Origin: Thiomicrorhabdus marina
GTDB lineage: Bacteria > Pseudomonadota > Gammaproteobacteria > Thiomicrospirales > Thiomicrospiraceae
Assembly (NCBI RefSeq): GCF_017571465.1
Contig: NZ_JAGETV010000006.1
Coordinates: 62,001-126,000 of the forward strand
Direction: 5' to 3'
DNA: 64,000 nucleotides
The notes under the pieces are model-generated. The model did not search any database. It saw only the letters and a list, made by a program, of their open reading frames with translations, and was not told where the DNA came from. Position 1 is the first letter of the stretch. Every line of letters begins with the position of its first letter. Shown here in pieces: positions 24,655 through 36,393 of this stretch. The translations under genes were made by a program, and so were the position numbers.

Positions 24655-26190
24655 GTGAAATTGTTAAAGCGTGTGCTGGCACCGATTGTTAGAGCGGGTT
24701 CGAAACTGAAGCCAAATAAATCGCATTTAATCGCCTTTTTTCTTGGTGCTTTATCGGTCACCGCTTTTGCGCCGCTGAATTTCTCGCCGCTGATGTTGCT
24801 GACGATAGCCGGTTTATTTTATCTATGGCAACAGTCGCCAGCGGCAGGTGATGGCGCCAAAATAGGGTTTTACTTCGGGCTTGGTTTTTTCGGCTTCGGT
24901 TTGAGCTGGTTGTTCAAAAGTATGTACTCCTATTCCGAAGTGTTGCTACCGGTTTCGGTGTTATTAACTTTGGGTTGGGTGGTTTATCACGGGCTATTCT
25001 TGACTGCTGCCGGTTATTTGGCTGTCAAGCTTAAGCGTAGTCGAACCCTCGCTCTAATTGGGCTTTTCCCTGTGTTATGGGTATTGTTTGAGTTATTACG
25101 CAGTTCTCTGTTTGGCGGTTACCCGTTTTTGCTTGCTGGGGTTAGTCATTTAGGTTCTTGGCTGGATGGCTATGCGCCTGTGTTTGGTGTCTGGGGCATG
25201 AGTTGGGCGGTCGCGGTGACAGCCGGCGCTTTGGTTCTGTTATATGTAAAGCGTAGTTGGATTTTAAGCAGCGTTTTAATCTGTGTGTTGTGGTCGGTCG
25301 GCGGTCTCTTGCAACAGATTCAATGGGTGCAGCCATTGGGCAAGCCGATTGATATTGCGTTAATTCAAGGCAATGTCCCGCAACAGATTAAGTGGAGTTC
25401 TAAGGCACTAACGCCTTCTTTGGAGCGTTACGTGACTTTGACTAAAGCCAATCTTGATGCGGATGTCATTGTTTGGCCGGAAACCGCTATCGCTAGCTAT
25501 CTGTCTGTTGTTGAAAGAGGTGCGCTCAGTACGTTTATCCGTGATGCGCAATTGTTTAAAAAAGACATTGTTGCCGGTGTGGTTGATGGAGAGCCGGACG
25601 ATGAAAAAGTCTATAACGCAATCGTTAATCTTGGGAATTTGGAGCAACGCTATCACAAACGTCACCTAGTACCGTTTAGTGAATATTTCCCGTTTCATAA
25701 TCTGTTTGCTCCCTTGGCGAATTTGTTTGATATCCCGTTTTCTTTCTTCTCGCACGGTGATCCGAACCAGCCGTCATTATTAATCGGTGGACAAAAAGCT
25801 GGTTTAAGCATCTGTTTTGAAATGGCGTTTGGTGAAGAGTTGGCTCGACAGTTGCCGGAAGCAAGTTACTTTATTACCGTTTCCAATGATGCTTGGTTTG
25901 CGCATACTTTAGAGCCGCATCAACAGCTTGAAGATGTGCAGATGCGTGCGCTGGAATTAGGGCGAGAAATCGCTCGTGCAACCAATACCGGCTATACTGC
26001 GATAGTTGGTGTCGATGGTAAAATCAAAGCGCAAATTCCACCGTATGAATTGGACGCTTTGCGTAGTGAAATACAGCCTTATCAAGGCCTAACGCCTTAT
26101 GCAGAATGGAAGTGGCTACCGATTCTATTACTGGTTGGTTTGCTATTGCTGTTTACGCTTGGTGGAAGATTGCTTTTTAAGCGTAGATAA
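24655..26190 (+). CDS. lnt: Apolipoprotein N-acyltransferase
   Basis: Lnt N-acylates the amino-terminal cysteine of lipoproteins in the inner membrane, after Lgt and LspA. The protein has 511 residues. About six membrane helices (residues ~25-225) are followed by a periplasmic nitrilase domain with the catalytic triad in VWPETAIASY (Glu), KRHLVPFSEYFPF (Lys region) and GLSICFEMAFG (Cys), and a last C-terminal helix. GTG start at 24655 with an AGAGAG site. Confidence 0.96.
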   Translation: MKLLKRVLAPIVRAGSKLKPNKSHLIAFFLGALSVTAFAPLNFSPLMLLTIAGLFYLWQQSPAAGDGAKIGFYFGLGFFGFGLSWLFKSMYSYSEVLLPVSVLLTLGWVVYHGLFLTAAGYLAVKLKRSRTLALIGLFPVLWVLFELLRSSLFGGYPFLLAGVSHLGSWLDGYAPVFGVWGMSWAVAVTAGALVLLYVKRSWILSSVLICVLWSVGGLLQQIQWVQPLGKPIDIALIQGNVPQQIKWSSKALTPSLERYVTLTKANLDADVIVWPETAIASYLSVVERGALSTFIRDAQLFKKDIVAGVVDGEPDDEKVYNAIVNLGNLEQRYHKRHLVPFSEYFPFHNLFAPLANLFDIPFSFFSHGDPNQPSLLIGGQKAGLSICFEMAFGEELARQLPEASYFITVSNDAWFAHTLEPHQQLEDVQMRALELGREIARATNTGYTAIVGVDGKIKAQIPPYELDALRSEIQPYQGLTPYAEWKWLPILLLVGLLLLFTLGGRLLFKRR

Positions 26191-26202
26191 TTGCGGGTGT
26201 TC

Positions 26203-26330
26203 GTCATCGCGAGCGAAGTACGGCGATCTTGCAAGGTTTAAATGAATGTTGGATTGCCACTGTTGCGTCATGCCGGACTTGATCCGGCATCTGAGTTTTG
26301 CGGGATTCCGCGTCAAGCGCGGAATGACGT
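26203..26330. repeat. Mixed palindromic repeats downstream of lnt
   Basis: A REP-like unit GTCATCGCGAGCG..CGGCGATCT (26203-26229) and a partial inverse GGATTGCCAC (26250-26259) belong to the same family as those after the porins. They are followed by a second type: TCATGCCGGACTTGATCCGG (from 26269) and GGATTCCGCGTCAAGCGCGG (from 26303), each self-complementary. They fill the convergent spacer between lnt and the gene on the other strand. Confidence 0.75.
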
Positions 26331-26345
26331 GAGTCGCTTTTATCC

Positions 26346-26735
26346 TTAATGTGGTTTATCAAACATTGGATGGTTTTCGTCCATCGCTGCGGCGATACGC
26401 ATACGCAAAACAGTTATCGCGGTCGGATCGGAAAGGCTCATAGCTTTATCGATTAACAGTTTTTCCAGTACCGGCAAGTCCATATACAAGAACTCTTTAA
26501 CGCCTTGTTCAACATCGGTTAAGTATTCCGCCAATTGCATCATATCGGCGTGCAGGTCTTTCTGGACTTGGTTGAATTCTTTGTCGGTTAAGTCCGCCAA
26601 ATCGTGGTCGGCCTGTTCGGCTTTTTCAATCGCATGCCCTAAATGCTGCCAAGTCTGGTATTCGGCAATGATTGCTTTTTCTTTGGCGTAATTAAACAGA
26701 GTACGGTACGCCTTTAACATTTTATTGACGCTCAT
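26346..26735 (-). CDS. YbeL/DUF1451-like helical protein without zinc ribbon
   Basis: This 129-residue, mostly helical soluble protein is not firmly recognised. Its neighbour is leuS, divergently transcribed, and enterobacterial ybeL (a DUF1451 zinc-ribbon protein) also sits beside leuS. The pattern 'a.e.a..Ad..LadLTdkEf..vqkdLhaDm..laeyl.dv......fl..dl..lE..L..kA' resembles the helical N-terminal part of that family, but the C-terminal CxxC zinc-ribbon pairs are absent and the protein contains no cysteine at all. The relationship is a guess from pattern and position. Confidence 0.6.
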   Translation of the reverse strand: MSVNKMLKAYRTLFNYAKEKAIIAEYQTWQHLGHAIEKAEQADHDLADLTDKEFNQVQKDLHADMMQLAEYLTDVEQGVKEFLYMDLPVLEKLLIDKAMSLSDPTAITVLRMRIAAAMDENHPMFDKPH

Positions 26736-26819
26736 TTTTTCTCCCAGATTTTGAACTTATTCCCATATAATACTGAACTTATTAATTTTTACATAGCTAC
26801 GACATATTTGTTTGCGTGA

Positions 26820-29486
<2,667 letters not shown>

Positions 29487-29490
29487 TAAA

Positions 29491-30048
29491 ATGCGAACAA
29501 GCCTATTTAAAACCGGATTGCTGGCCGTTCTGGCAATCTTGTTAAGTGTCCAGCTTAGCGGCTGTAGTTTTCAATTGCGTGGTAGCGATGGTGAGTTTGC
29601 CAACGCTCAGTTGCAATTGATTTCGTTACGCGCCGAACCGGATGCCGACAGCGGTATTAAGTCAGGCATCGCCGAACTTTTGCCTAAAACCATTGATTTG
29701 CAAAGTGTACAGACGGTTGTGCCGCTAACAAATGCTTCTAATGAGCAGATGGCTCAAGAAGTGTTTTTGGTATTGAGTAGCACCCAGAAGCAGAACAAAC
29801 GTACTGCGATTTCTGTGGTCGGTGAAACCACCGCAGAATTCATCCGTTGGGTGCAGCCATACCAAGTGTTGAACCTGAAAGGTGAAGTGCTGTTTAGCGA
29901 TGAAGCCTTTGCTTATCGTGACCGTCAGATGGATCCACAAGGATTGATGGCGGCTAACCAAGAGCTGTATGAAATCAATCAGCAGATGGCGACTGAAATC
30001 GCCGAGCAGATTGTGCGTCGCATTCAGTTTATGGCTACACCAAGGTAA
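29491..30048 (+). CDS. lptE: LPS-assembly lipoprotein LptE
   Basis: LptE plugs the LptD barrel and helps insert lipopolysaccharide into the outer membrane. The protein has 185 residues with a lipoprotein signal peptide and lipobox LSGC near residue 26, then FQLRGS, the conserved 'CGF.LRG' region of the family. It starts 4 bp after leuS, the usual neighbour. The sequence is otherwise weakly conserved, as normal for LptE. Confidence 0.9.
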   Translation: MRTSLFKTGLLAVLAILLSVQLSGCSFQLRGSDGEFANAQLQLISLRAEPDADSGIKSGIAELLPKTIDLQSVQTVVPLTNASNEQMAQEVFLVLSSTQKQNKRTAISVVGETTAEFIRWVQPYQVLNLKGEVLFSDEAFAYRDRQMDPQGLMAANQELYEINQQMATEIAEQIVRRIQFMATPR

Positions 30049-30054
30049 CGCTGT

Positions 30055-31101
30055 TTGATTCCTGCTCAAGCTTTCCTAAGCCAAGTCCAGAGTGCACAGT
30101 TCAATCTTGCGCCAATCTACCTGTTTTATGGTGAAGAGCCGCTGTACTTGCGTGATTGCAGTGATGCCATTCGTCAGCGTTTAAAGCAGGAAGGTTTTAT
30201 CAGCGGCGAAATATTTGAAGTCGATGCCGGTTTCGATTGGCAAGCCTTGCAGATGGAGACTCAATCGGGTTCGCTGTTTGCCGACCGCCAATTTTTAGTG
30301 GTTAATATGCCGAAAGGATCGCCGGGTAAAGATGGCGCAGCCTTTATTCAGCAGTTTTGCCAGTATCATAGCCAAAGTAATTTGCCGGCAGAAATGGTGC
30401 TTTTGCTGTTTTGCGAAAAGCTTGATAACCGTCAGGTGAAGAGCAAATGGGTACAAGCGATTGAGGCTGCTGGATTGGTAGTGCAAACCAAACCGGTAAC
30501 ACAAGATGCTCTGCCGAAATGGGTCGCGCAGCGAGCGCAGACTTTGGGCTTACAGCTTGATCAAGAAGCAGCTAGCTTATTGGCGGAACGTACCGAAGGT
30601 AATCTGTTGGCGGCTGACCAAGAGTTGATTAAGTTGTCGTTGATACTGCCGCCGAGTAGCGGCCAGTTACAATTGGTTGATGCGCAGATGATTCTGCAAA
30701 ATGTGGTCGATCAGGCGCATTATCAATTGTTCGCTTTGAGTGGCGCGATGCTAAAAGGGCAGCGTGACGGCAGTTTGCAGATTCTGCAACGTTTGCAGCA
30801 AGAAGGTATTGAAGCGCCGATTATATTGTGGCTGTTAAGCCGTGAATTGCGCGTCTTGTCAGAGTTACAACTGTTGGCGCAGCAGGTTTCTTTGCCGCAA
30901 GCTTTTAAGCAGTGTGGGGTTTGGCAGGTTAACCAAGCGCAATATCGTCAAGCTATGCAACGACAAGGTTATCAAGCTTGGCAGGCGTATTTGCAGTTGG
31001 CTTTGCAAGTGGATTTAAAAATCAAAGGTATCGACCCAAATAATAGCGACCAAGAAGTCTGGTCGGCCTTAAAAGATTTAGTGATTAAGATTGCTTCTTA
31101 A
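30055..31101 (+). CDS. holA: DNA polymerase III delta subunit
   Basis: HolA is the wrench subunit of the clamp loader and opens the beta clamp. The protein has 348 residues with a TTG start at 30055. Family marks are LAPIYLFYGEEPLYLRDCSDAIR at the N-terminus, LFADRQFLVVNMP (~80) and the central SLLAERTEGNLLAADQELIKL (~180), followed by a helical C-terminal collar domain. Position after leuS-lptE is standard. Confidence 0.95.
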   Translation: MIPAQAFLSQVQSAQFNLAPIYLFYGEEPLYLRDCSDAIRQRLKQEGFISGEIFEVDAGFDWQALQMETQSGSLFADRQFLVVNMPKGSPGKDGAAFIQQFCQYHSQSNLPAEMVLLLFCEKLDNRQVKSKWVQAIEAAGLVVQTKPVTQDALPKWVAQRAQTLGLQLDQEAASLLAERTEGNLLAADQELIKLSLILPPSSGQLQLVDAQMILQNVVDQAHYQLFALSGAMLKGQRDGSLQILQRLQQEGIEAPIILWLLSRELRVLSELQLLAQQVSLPQAFKQCGVWQVNQAQYRQAMQRQGYQAWQAYLQLALQVDLKIKGIDPNNSDQEVWSALKDLVIKIAS

Positions 31102-31127
31102 GAGATTATAGAAAATAGAGTTTACAG

Positions 31128-32381
31128 ATGAATATTGAACAGTACATGATCGATTTGGGGCAACAAGCCCGTGCGGCTTCGCGTCAACTATTACGTGCCG
31201 ATACCAATATGAAGAACAGCGCCTTACTGGCGATTGCGGAGTTGATTGAAGCTCAGGCGGAAACCTTGCAAGCGGAAAACGCTAAGGATTTACAGGCCGG
31301 TAAAGAGAATGGTTTGGATGCGGCGATGTTGGATCGTTTGGCTCTGACTGACGGCGTGATTGCCGGTATGGCTGAAGGTTTGCGTCAAATTGCCGGTTTG
31401 CAAGATCCAGTCGGTGAAATTTCCGATATGTCGTTCCGTCCTTCGGGGATTCAGGTCGGTAAGATGCGCGTGCCTTTGGGTGTGGTTGGGATTATCTACG
31501 AATCACGTCCAAATGTAACGGTTGATGCGGCTGCCTTATGCTTGAAATCGGGAAATGCCGCGATTCTGCGCGGTGGTTCAGAAGCGAAATTCTCTAACCA
31601 AGCTTTGGCAAAATGCATCGCTGCCGGCTTGGAAAAAGCCGGCCTGCCAGCAACGGCGGTTCAGGTTTTGGAAACCACAGATCGTGAAGCGGTTGGTCAT
31701 CTGATTGCCATGCCGGAATATGTCGATGTGATTATTCCTCGCGGTGGCAAGGGGCTGATTGAGCGTATCTCGCAGGGCGCACGTGTGCCGGTTATCAAAC
31801 ATTTGGATGGTATCTGTCACGTTTATATCGATGTTGATGCCAACGAGCAGAAAGCGCTAGATGTGGCGTTCAATGCTAAGACGCATCGTTACGGTGTCTG
31901 TAATGCAATGGAAACGCTACTGGTCGCTGAATCACGTGCTCAAGAAATCCTGCCTAAGCTTGCAGAGCTGTATGCGACTAAAGAGGTTGAACTACGCGGT
32001 TGTGAAAAGACTTGTGCGATTATCGATGCCAAGGCAGCAACTGAGGATGATTGGGCAACCGAATACCTTGCGCCGATTTTGTCGATTCGTGTGGTGACTG
32101 ATGTCGATGCAGCAATGGATCATATTGCACAATTCAGCTCAGGGCATACCGAATCGATTATTACCGAGAATTTCAGCACCTCGCGTCGTTTCTTGGCGGA
32201 AGTCGATTCCAGTTCGGTAATGGTCAATGCGTCAACGCGTTTTGCGGATGGTTTTGAGTACGGCTTGGGGGCGGAAATCGGTATCAGTACCGACAAGTTC
32301 CATGCGCGTGGACCGGTTGGCTTGGAAGGTCTAACTTCGCAAAAATATATCGTTTTAGGCGATGGAACCATCCGTAAATAA
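31128..32381 (+). CDS. proA: Gamma-glutamyl phosphate reductase
   Basis: ProA reduces gamma-glutamyl phosphate to glutamate semialdehyde in proline synthesis. The protein has 417 residues. Motifs are [19 protein letters not shown] (~110), [26 protein letters not shown], the catalytic cysteine in [11 protein letters not shown] (~260), and [20 protein letters not shown] followed by [15 protein letters not shown] at the C-terminus. Only 1 bp separates its stop from the likely nadD ATG. Confidence 0.98.
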   Translation: MNIEQYMIDLGQQARAASRQLLRADTNMKNSALLAIAELIEAQAETLQAENAKDLQAGKENGLDAAMLDRLALTDGVIAGMAEGLRQIAGLQDPVGEISDMSFRPSGIQVGKMRVPLGVVGIIYESRPNVTVDAAALCLKSGNAAILRGGSEAKFSNQALAKCIAAGLEKAGLPATAVQVLETTDREAVGHLIAMPEYVDVIIPRGGKGLIERISQGARVPVIKHLDGICHVYIDVDANEQKALDVAFNAKTHRYGVCNAMETLLVAESRAQEILPKLAELYATKEVELRGCEKTCAIIDAKAATEDDWATEYLAPILSIRVVTDVDAAMDHIAQFSSGHTESIITENFSTSRRFLAEVDSSSVMVNASTRFADGFEYGLGAEIGISTDKFHARGPVGLEGLTSQKYIVLGDGTIRK

Positions 32382-32382
32382 A

Positions 32383-33027
32383 ATGCGTTTTATTGGCATT
32401 AATGGCGGTACTTTTGACCCGATTCATTATGGTCATCTGCGTGCTGCCTTGGAAGTAATGCAAAAGGTCGGTATGGAGCAGGTGCGTTTTGTACCCTGCT
32501 ATCAGCCGGTACATCGCGGTACACCGAGTGTATCCGCTAGGCAGCGTTGTGACATGATTGCATTAGCAATCGAAGCGCAACCGCAGTTTGTACTCGATAG
32601 CATTGAAATTGACCGTGGCGGCCCGTCGTTTATGGTCGATACCTTGGCGCAGTTAAAGCAGCAATTTGCCGATGAACAGACCAGTCTGGTATTGATGATG
32701 GGCACTGATGCTTATGCTAAATTTTGCTCGTGGCATAACTGGCAAGAGATTCTCAATTTGGCCAATTTGGTCGTGATGCACCGTCCGGGCGAAAAGCTCG
32801 ATTTGCATGGCGCTGAAGCTAAGTTATTTGCTGAGAGAGAAGTTAAACAGTTTAGCGAAGCGTGCGGTCAGGTAATGGAATTGGCGATAACTCAGTTGGC
32901 TATCAGTTCGACGGCGATTCGTGCGGATATTGAGCAGGGCGTGTTACCGGATTATCTGACGCCATATCGAGTTTGTAAATATATTCAGAAACAGGGTCTT
33001 TACGGCGCGCTTGCCAAAGATTCTTAA
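32383..33027 (+). CDS. nadD: Nicotinate-nucleotide adenylyltransferase
   Basis: NadD adenylates nicotinate mononucleotide in NAD synthesis. The protein has 214 residues from the ATG at 32383, giving MRFIGINGGTFDPIHYGHLR, the family N-terminus with the HxGH motif. An ATG at 32362 inside proA would add seven residues without family support. The second signature ISSTAIRADI is at ~residue 180, and MMGTDAYAKF is the substrate-binding block. It is coupled to proA by proximity and followed by rsfS and rlmH, as usual. Confidence 0.96.
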   Translation: MRFIGINGGTFDPIHYGHLRAALEVMQKVGMEQVRFVPCYQPVHRGTPSVSARQRCDMIALAIEAQPQFVLDSIEIDRGGPSFMVDTLAQLKQQFADEQTSLVLMMGTDAYAKFCSWHNWQEILNLANLVVMHRPGEKLDLHGAEAKLFAEREVKQFSEACGQVMELAITQLAISSTAIRADIEQGVLPDYLTPYRVCKYIQKQGLYGALAKDS

Positions 33028-33050
33028 CGTTCAAGGAGAACACAATAATA

Positions 33051-33419
33051 ATGGCTATGTCGTTAGAACAAGTTAAAGAGCTGGCGGTGACCACTCTGGA
33101 TGACAGTAAAGGTCGTGATATTCAAGTAATTGACATCGAAGGTGTTAGTTCGTTTGCCGATTTGATGATTGTTTGTACCGGTACTTCGACTACGCACGTG
33201 CGAGCGATGGGCGGACATTTAGAGAAGGCGTTTAAAGAAGCCGAAGAGCCGCCATTAGGTGTTGAGGGAGGCCCTCAGCCGGATTGGGTACTGGTCGACT
33301 TAGGTAATGTGATTGTCCATATCATGACCGAAGCCGCGCGTGCGCATTATGCGTTGGAAAAGCTTTGGGATATCAAATCGCAAGCATCTGCTTCAGAGCA
33401 AACCGGTTCGGCAGAATAA
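33051..33419 (+). CDS. rsfS: Ribosomal silencing factor RsfS
   Basis: RsfS binds L14 and blocks subunit joining when nutrients run low. The protein has 122 residues. Diagnostic blocks are FADLMIVCTGTSTTHVRAM and GGPQPDWVLVDLGNVIVHIM. AAGGAG lies upstream at somewhat long spacing; the ATG at 33051 or the one at 33057 may be used. In the conserved order nadD-rsfS-rlmH. Confidence 0.96.
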   Translation: MAMSLEQVKELAVTTLDDSKGRDIQVIDIEGVSSFADLMIVCTGTSTTHVRAMGGHLEKAFKEAEEPPLGVEGGPQPDWVLVDLGNVIVHIMTEAARAHYALEKLWDIKSQASASEQTGSAE

Positions 33420-33431
33420 TCACGTTCGATT

Positions 33432-33902
33432 ATGGTTATTCACTTTATTACCGTTGGTCAGAAAATGCCGAAATGGGTGCAAGACGGCTATAACGAATAC
33501 GCCAAGCGTCTACCGAAAGCATGCAGTTTAAAACTGGTTGAATTGCCAATGGCCAATCGCGGTAAGACTAATTCCGTTGACAAGATGAAAGCGGAAGAAG
33601 CCAAACGTATTTTGGATGCCGTTCCGAAAGGGGCGAGGTTGATTGCGCTCGATGAGCATGGTCAGCAAGTCACCACCAAAGGCTTAGCCGATAAAATGGA
33701 AGACTGGCTTGGCGGCGGACAAGACATTGCTTTGATTGTCGGCGGGCCGGATGGTCTAGACGCTTCGCTGTTAGCACAAGCGCAGTGGAAGTGGGGATTG
33801 TCGAAACTCACAATGCCACATCCGATGGTACGGATTCTGGTTGCCGAACAGATTTATCGAGCGTGGTCGGTAATCAATAACCACCCCTATCATAGAGAAT
33901 AG
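33432..33902 (+). CDS. rlmH: 23S rRNA pseudouridine-1915 N3-methyltransferase RlmH
   Basis: RlmH is a SPOUT methyltransferase acting on helix 69 of assembled ribosomes. The protein has 156 residues, the normal length. Family marks are IHFITVGQKMPKWVQDGYNEY, LIALDEHGQQ, DIALIVGGPDGLD (the knot) and the C-terminal AEQIYRAWSVINNHPYHRE. No terminator is obvious after it; a repeat-bearing spacer follows. Confidence 0.97.
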   Translation: MVIHFITVGQKMPKWVQDGYNEYAKRLPKACSLKLVELPMANRGKTNSVDKMKAEEAKRILDAVPKGARLIALDEHGQQVTTKGLADKMEDWLGGGQDIALIVGGPDGLDASLLAQAQWKWGLSKLTMPHPMVRILVAEQIYRAWSVINNHPYHRE

Positions 33903-33965
33903 TTGGGGAAATGTCTTTTTGACCCAATCTCTGCGTTAAGTTTCGGCTCGTGTACTACTTGTACA

Positions 33966-34147
33966 CGTCGCCAAAACTTGCCTTGACCTTGAGGCAAAAA
34001 TCTCATTTCTTTGTGTGGTTGTTTTTTCTTGCGTCTCGCTTAGATTTGCCGCGATGCTGAAGAAAAATTCTGGCTTAAAACCTAAGCTATAAATAGTTGC
34101 TAAAACTTGCCTTGACCTTGAAATAAAAATCTCGTTTTTTAGTGTGG
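33966..34147. repeat. Two ~50-bp direct repeats in the rlmH-motB spacer
   Basis: The segment AAAACTTGCCTTGACCTTG at 33972 recurs at 34102, and similarity extends over about 50 bp on each side (33966-34017 and 34096-34147). A degenerate third piece may be at 34171. Further on, TCTTCGTGATCTTCGTGGTT (from 34248) resembles a phrase often met in bacterial intergenic DNA. No gene is supported in 33903-34288. Confidence 0.7.
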
Positions 34148-34288
34148 CTAGTTTTAACACTGAATGTTTTGGCTAAAAGTCTTATTTCTTAGACTACGTT
34201 TCCGCAACTCTGTGCCTTTTTTATGGCAGTTAATCCAATTCAAAACTCTTCGTGATCTTCGTGGTTAAAAATCACAAGTGGTTGATAA

Positions 34289-34981
34289 TCAGAAATTACG
34301 AGTAATTTTGATTTCTACGCGGCGGTTTTGTTGTTGATTGGCTGGAATGCCATTGCCGGTGTTATCGAGATTTGGGACTTTCGGGCGGGTGTCTGCATAA
34401 CCGATGGCTTTGAGTTTATTGCCGTCGATGCCTTGCTCTAGAAATACCCGTAAAACACTAATGGCACGACTGGAGGAAAGTTCCCAGTTGGATGGAAAAC
34501 GAGTGGTGCTGATCGGAATATTGTCGGTGTGGCCTTCGATTTCGATATTGTAGTCGGGCAATTCGAAGGTTTGGATATTCTTGGCAATATCAGCCAGTAG
34601 CTGTGTGGAATCTTTACCGAGTTCGGCTGAGCCGGTGGCGAATAGCACATTTCCCGGTAGATTGATTTTCAGGTAGTTGTCACCAAGTTCTAATGCCGCT
34701 TCCGGCGCGATATCGTGATTTATTAGGGTGTATTTCAAATTGGCGTTAAGGTCTTTTAAGGGTTGGTTTTCCTGCTCTTTTTTTAGCAAGCCTTGATTAA
34801 GGGCTTCGGAAACTTCTTCAAATTTGCCTTGGTTGATAATCGAAATCGACAGTATCAGCACGAAGAACCCTAAAATCAGGGTCATGGCATCGGCATAGGT
34901 GATGAGCCAGTCGCTCTGTTCTTCCTCTGTCGGCTTTTTCAATTTCGCCGTTTTATAGGAGCCGTGGTCGTGATAGCGCAT
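34289..34981 (-). CDS. motB: MotB-type stator protein (OmpA domain)
   Basis: The protein has 230 residues. A short cytoplasmic tail precedes one membrane helix (WLITYADAMTLILGFFVLILSIS, residues ~26-48), which contains the ion-binding Asp of the 'TYADlmT' motif. After a linker, the periplasmic OmpA-like peptidoglycan-binding domain (residues ~110-228) shows FATGSAEL, IEGHTDNIPI, NWELSSSRA and NRRVEIKI. Forms the stator with the adjacent MotA-type protein. Proton or sodium use cannot be decided from sequence alone. No other flagellar genes lie nearby. Confidence 0.92.
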   Translation of the reverse strand: MRYHDHGSYKTAKLKKPTEEEQSDWLITYADAMTLILGFFVLILSISIINQGKFEEVSEALNQGLLKKEQENQPLKDLNANLKYTLINHDIAPEAALELGDNYLKINLPGNVLFATGSAELGKDSTQLLADIAKNIQTFELPDYNIEIEGHTDNIPISTTRFPSNWELSSSRAISVLRVFLEQGIDGNKLKAIGYADTRPKVPNLDNTGNGIPANQQQNRRVEIKITRNF

Positions 34982-34992
34982 GATTATTGGTC

Positions 34993-35787
34993 CTATCGAT
35001 CTGCGCGTCGGAATTGAAAGCTAGGGTGCAGATAGGAGTTCATGGTGTCTTCAATTAAGGTTGGCGATGCGCCTTCGGAAAGTAGCACGATACCTTCGGT
35101 CAGAATCAGATTGCGTTGCGCTTCCAGATCTTGTTTGTGTTCCAGCTTTCTGGCGGCTGGTTTTAGAATCAGTTGTGCCATTAAGACACCATATAGTGTT
35201 GTTAATAATGCCACTGCCAAGCCGCCGCCTATTTTTGATGGATCACCTTCCATTGAATTCAACATAATAATCAAGCCGACTAGGGTACCGACCATGCCGA
35301 AAGCCGGTGCGGTCGCTGCCATAGTCAGTAAAACTTTAGCCGGGCGCATATTACTTTCATACATCGATGCTCTGGAATGTTGCAGAAGGTTGTTTAGATG
35401 GGATCCTTTATAGCCGGAAAGTAAAAATACAAAAGATTGATTAAGAAAACTTTGGCCTTCTTCGGGCATTTCGATAACACGCTCCAGACGAATTAAGCCT
35501 TGGCTGCGGATGATTTTTGACCAGTCGATAAGAATACCGACATCTTCGTAGAGTTTGACCGGGTTGACCTTGGAAGTGAGCAGGGTTGATCCCATTTCTT
35601 TAAAGGCGAGCGCAACATAGCGACCGTCGTAAGAGATCATGGCTGCGGCAATAGTGCCGCCGGCAACCATTAGTAAACTCGACAGGCTAAAAAACATTAG
35701 ATAGTTATCCGTATTCAGGATGACAGCCGCAACGAACAGCCCCATGCCTAGAATAAAACCAAATAATGCGCTGACCGAGATATTCAT
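34993..35787 (-). CDS. motA: MotA-type stator protein
   Basis: The protein has 264 residues and four membrane helices (two at residues ~5-50, two at ~150-205). Family marks are LFGFILGMGLFVAAV, GGTIAAAMISY, the cytoplasmic loop with the charged residues that contact FliG, and AATAPAFGMVGTLVGLIIML with the conserved Pro in helix 3. The last helix has GGGLAVALLTTLYGVLMAQ. It is followed by motB after 11 bp in one operon. Confidence 0.93.
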   Translation of the reverse strand: MNISVSALFGFILGMGLFVAAVILNTDNYLMFFSLSSLLMVAGGTIAAAMISYDGRYVALAFKEMGSTLLTSKVNPVKLYEDVGILIDWSKIIRSQGLIRLERVIEMPEEGQSFLNQSFVFLLSGYKGSHLNNLLQHSRASMYESNMRPAKVLLTMAATAPAFGMVGTLVGLIIMLNSMEGDPSKIGGGLAVALLTTLYGVLMAQLILKPAARKLEHKQDLEAQRNLILTEGIVLLSEGASPTLIEDTMNSYLHPSFQFRRADR

Positions 35788-35930
35788 TGCTGTCCAAAAG
35801 TCTGTGAGATTATGTCCTCAGATTACAGCAGAAAAATGCAAAGGTTAAGATGATTTCCAACAGTTTTTACCAAAACAAAACATATTGCCGCGCGTTTGCG
35901 CCTTCGTTATTTAGCGTGTCTATGATTTTC

Positions 35931-35958
35931 TTGACTTTGTGTTAAGAAAGTGGATAAT
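35931..35958 (+). promoter_or_regulatory. Promoter for rpsT
   Basis: -35 TTGACT (35931-35936), 16-bp spacer, -10 GATAAT (35953-35958). The 314-bp spacer 35788-36101 holds this and presumably a motA promoter on the other strand; the rpsT leader is about 135 nt. Confidence 0.65.
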
Positions 35959-36101
35959 CCGATTCTTCAAATTTACGTGATCTATTTGTGCAGTCACAAT
36001 AGTCATCTGAATCGCGTCTTCGAATAAGATTTAGATGTTGTGTTAATTGTTATTGATAGGTCTACGGATCGTTAACACGTAAAACCACATGGAGTTAAAA
36101 C

Positions 36102-36365
36102 ATGGCAAACTCAGCACAAGCGACTAAGCGCGCTCGCCAAGCAGAAAAGAATCGTATCCATAACGTAGCAATGCGTTCTGACATGCGTACTGCAGTGAAA
36201 AAAGTACTAGCGGAAATCGAAACTGGTAACAAAGATAAAGCAAACGAACTTTTCCGTGTTGCTCAATCTAAACTTGACGGTATGGCGCGTAAAGGCATCA
36301 TCCACAAGAACAAAGCTGCGCGTTTCAAAAGCCGTATCAACGCTCGCATCAAAGCAATGGCTTAA
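36102..36365 (+). CDS. rpsT: 30S ribosomal protein S20
   Basis: S20 binds 16S rRNA early in small-subunit assembly. The protein has 87 residues, helical and basic: MANSAQATKRARQAEKNRIH at the start, and KGIIHKNKAARFKSRINARI at the end. GGAG site upstream. Codon use is that of a highly expressed gene. Confidence 0.98.
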   Translation: MANSAQATKRARQAEKNRIHNVAMRSDMRTAVKKVLAEIETGNKDKANELFRVAQSKLDGMARKGIIHKNKAARFKSRINARIKAMA

Positions 36366-36393
36366 TTGTCTAGCTTAACAAGCGTTTGAAAAA

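Noticed and set aside
33936-34160. Open frame of 74 codons on the minus strand in the rlmH-motB spacer
   Set aside because: It is made by the two direct repeats (the same short peptide appears twice), has no ribosome site and no recognisable domain.
34289-35787. ExbBD/TolQR-type energy pair instead of MotAB
   Set aside because: The smaller protein has a full OmpA-like peptidoglycan-binding domain and the TYADAMT helix, which fit MotB and not ExbD or TolR.
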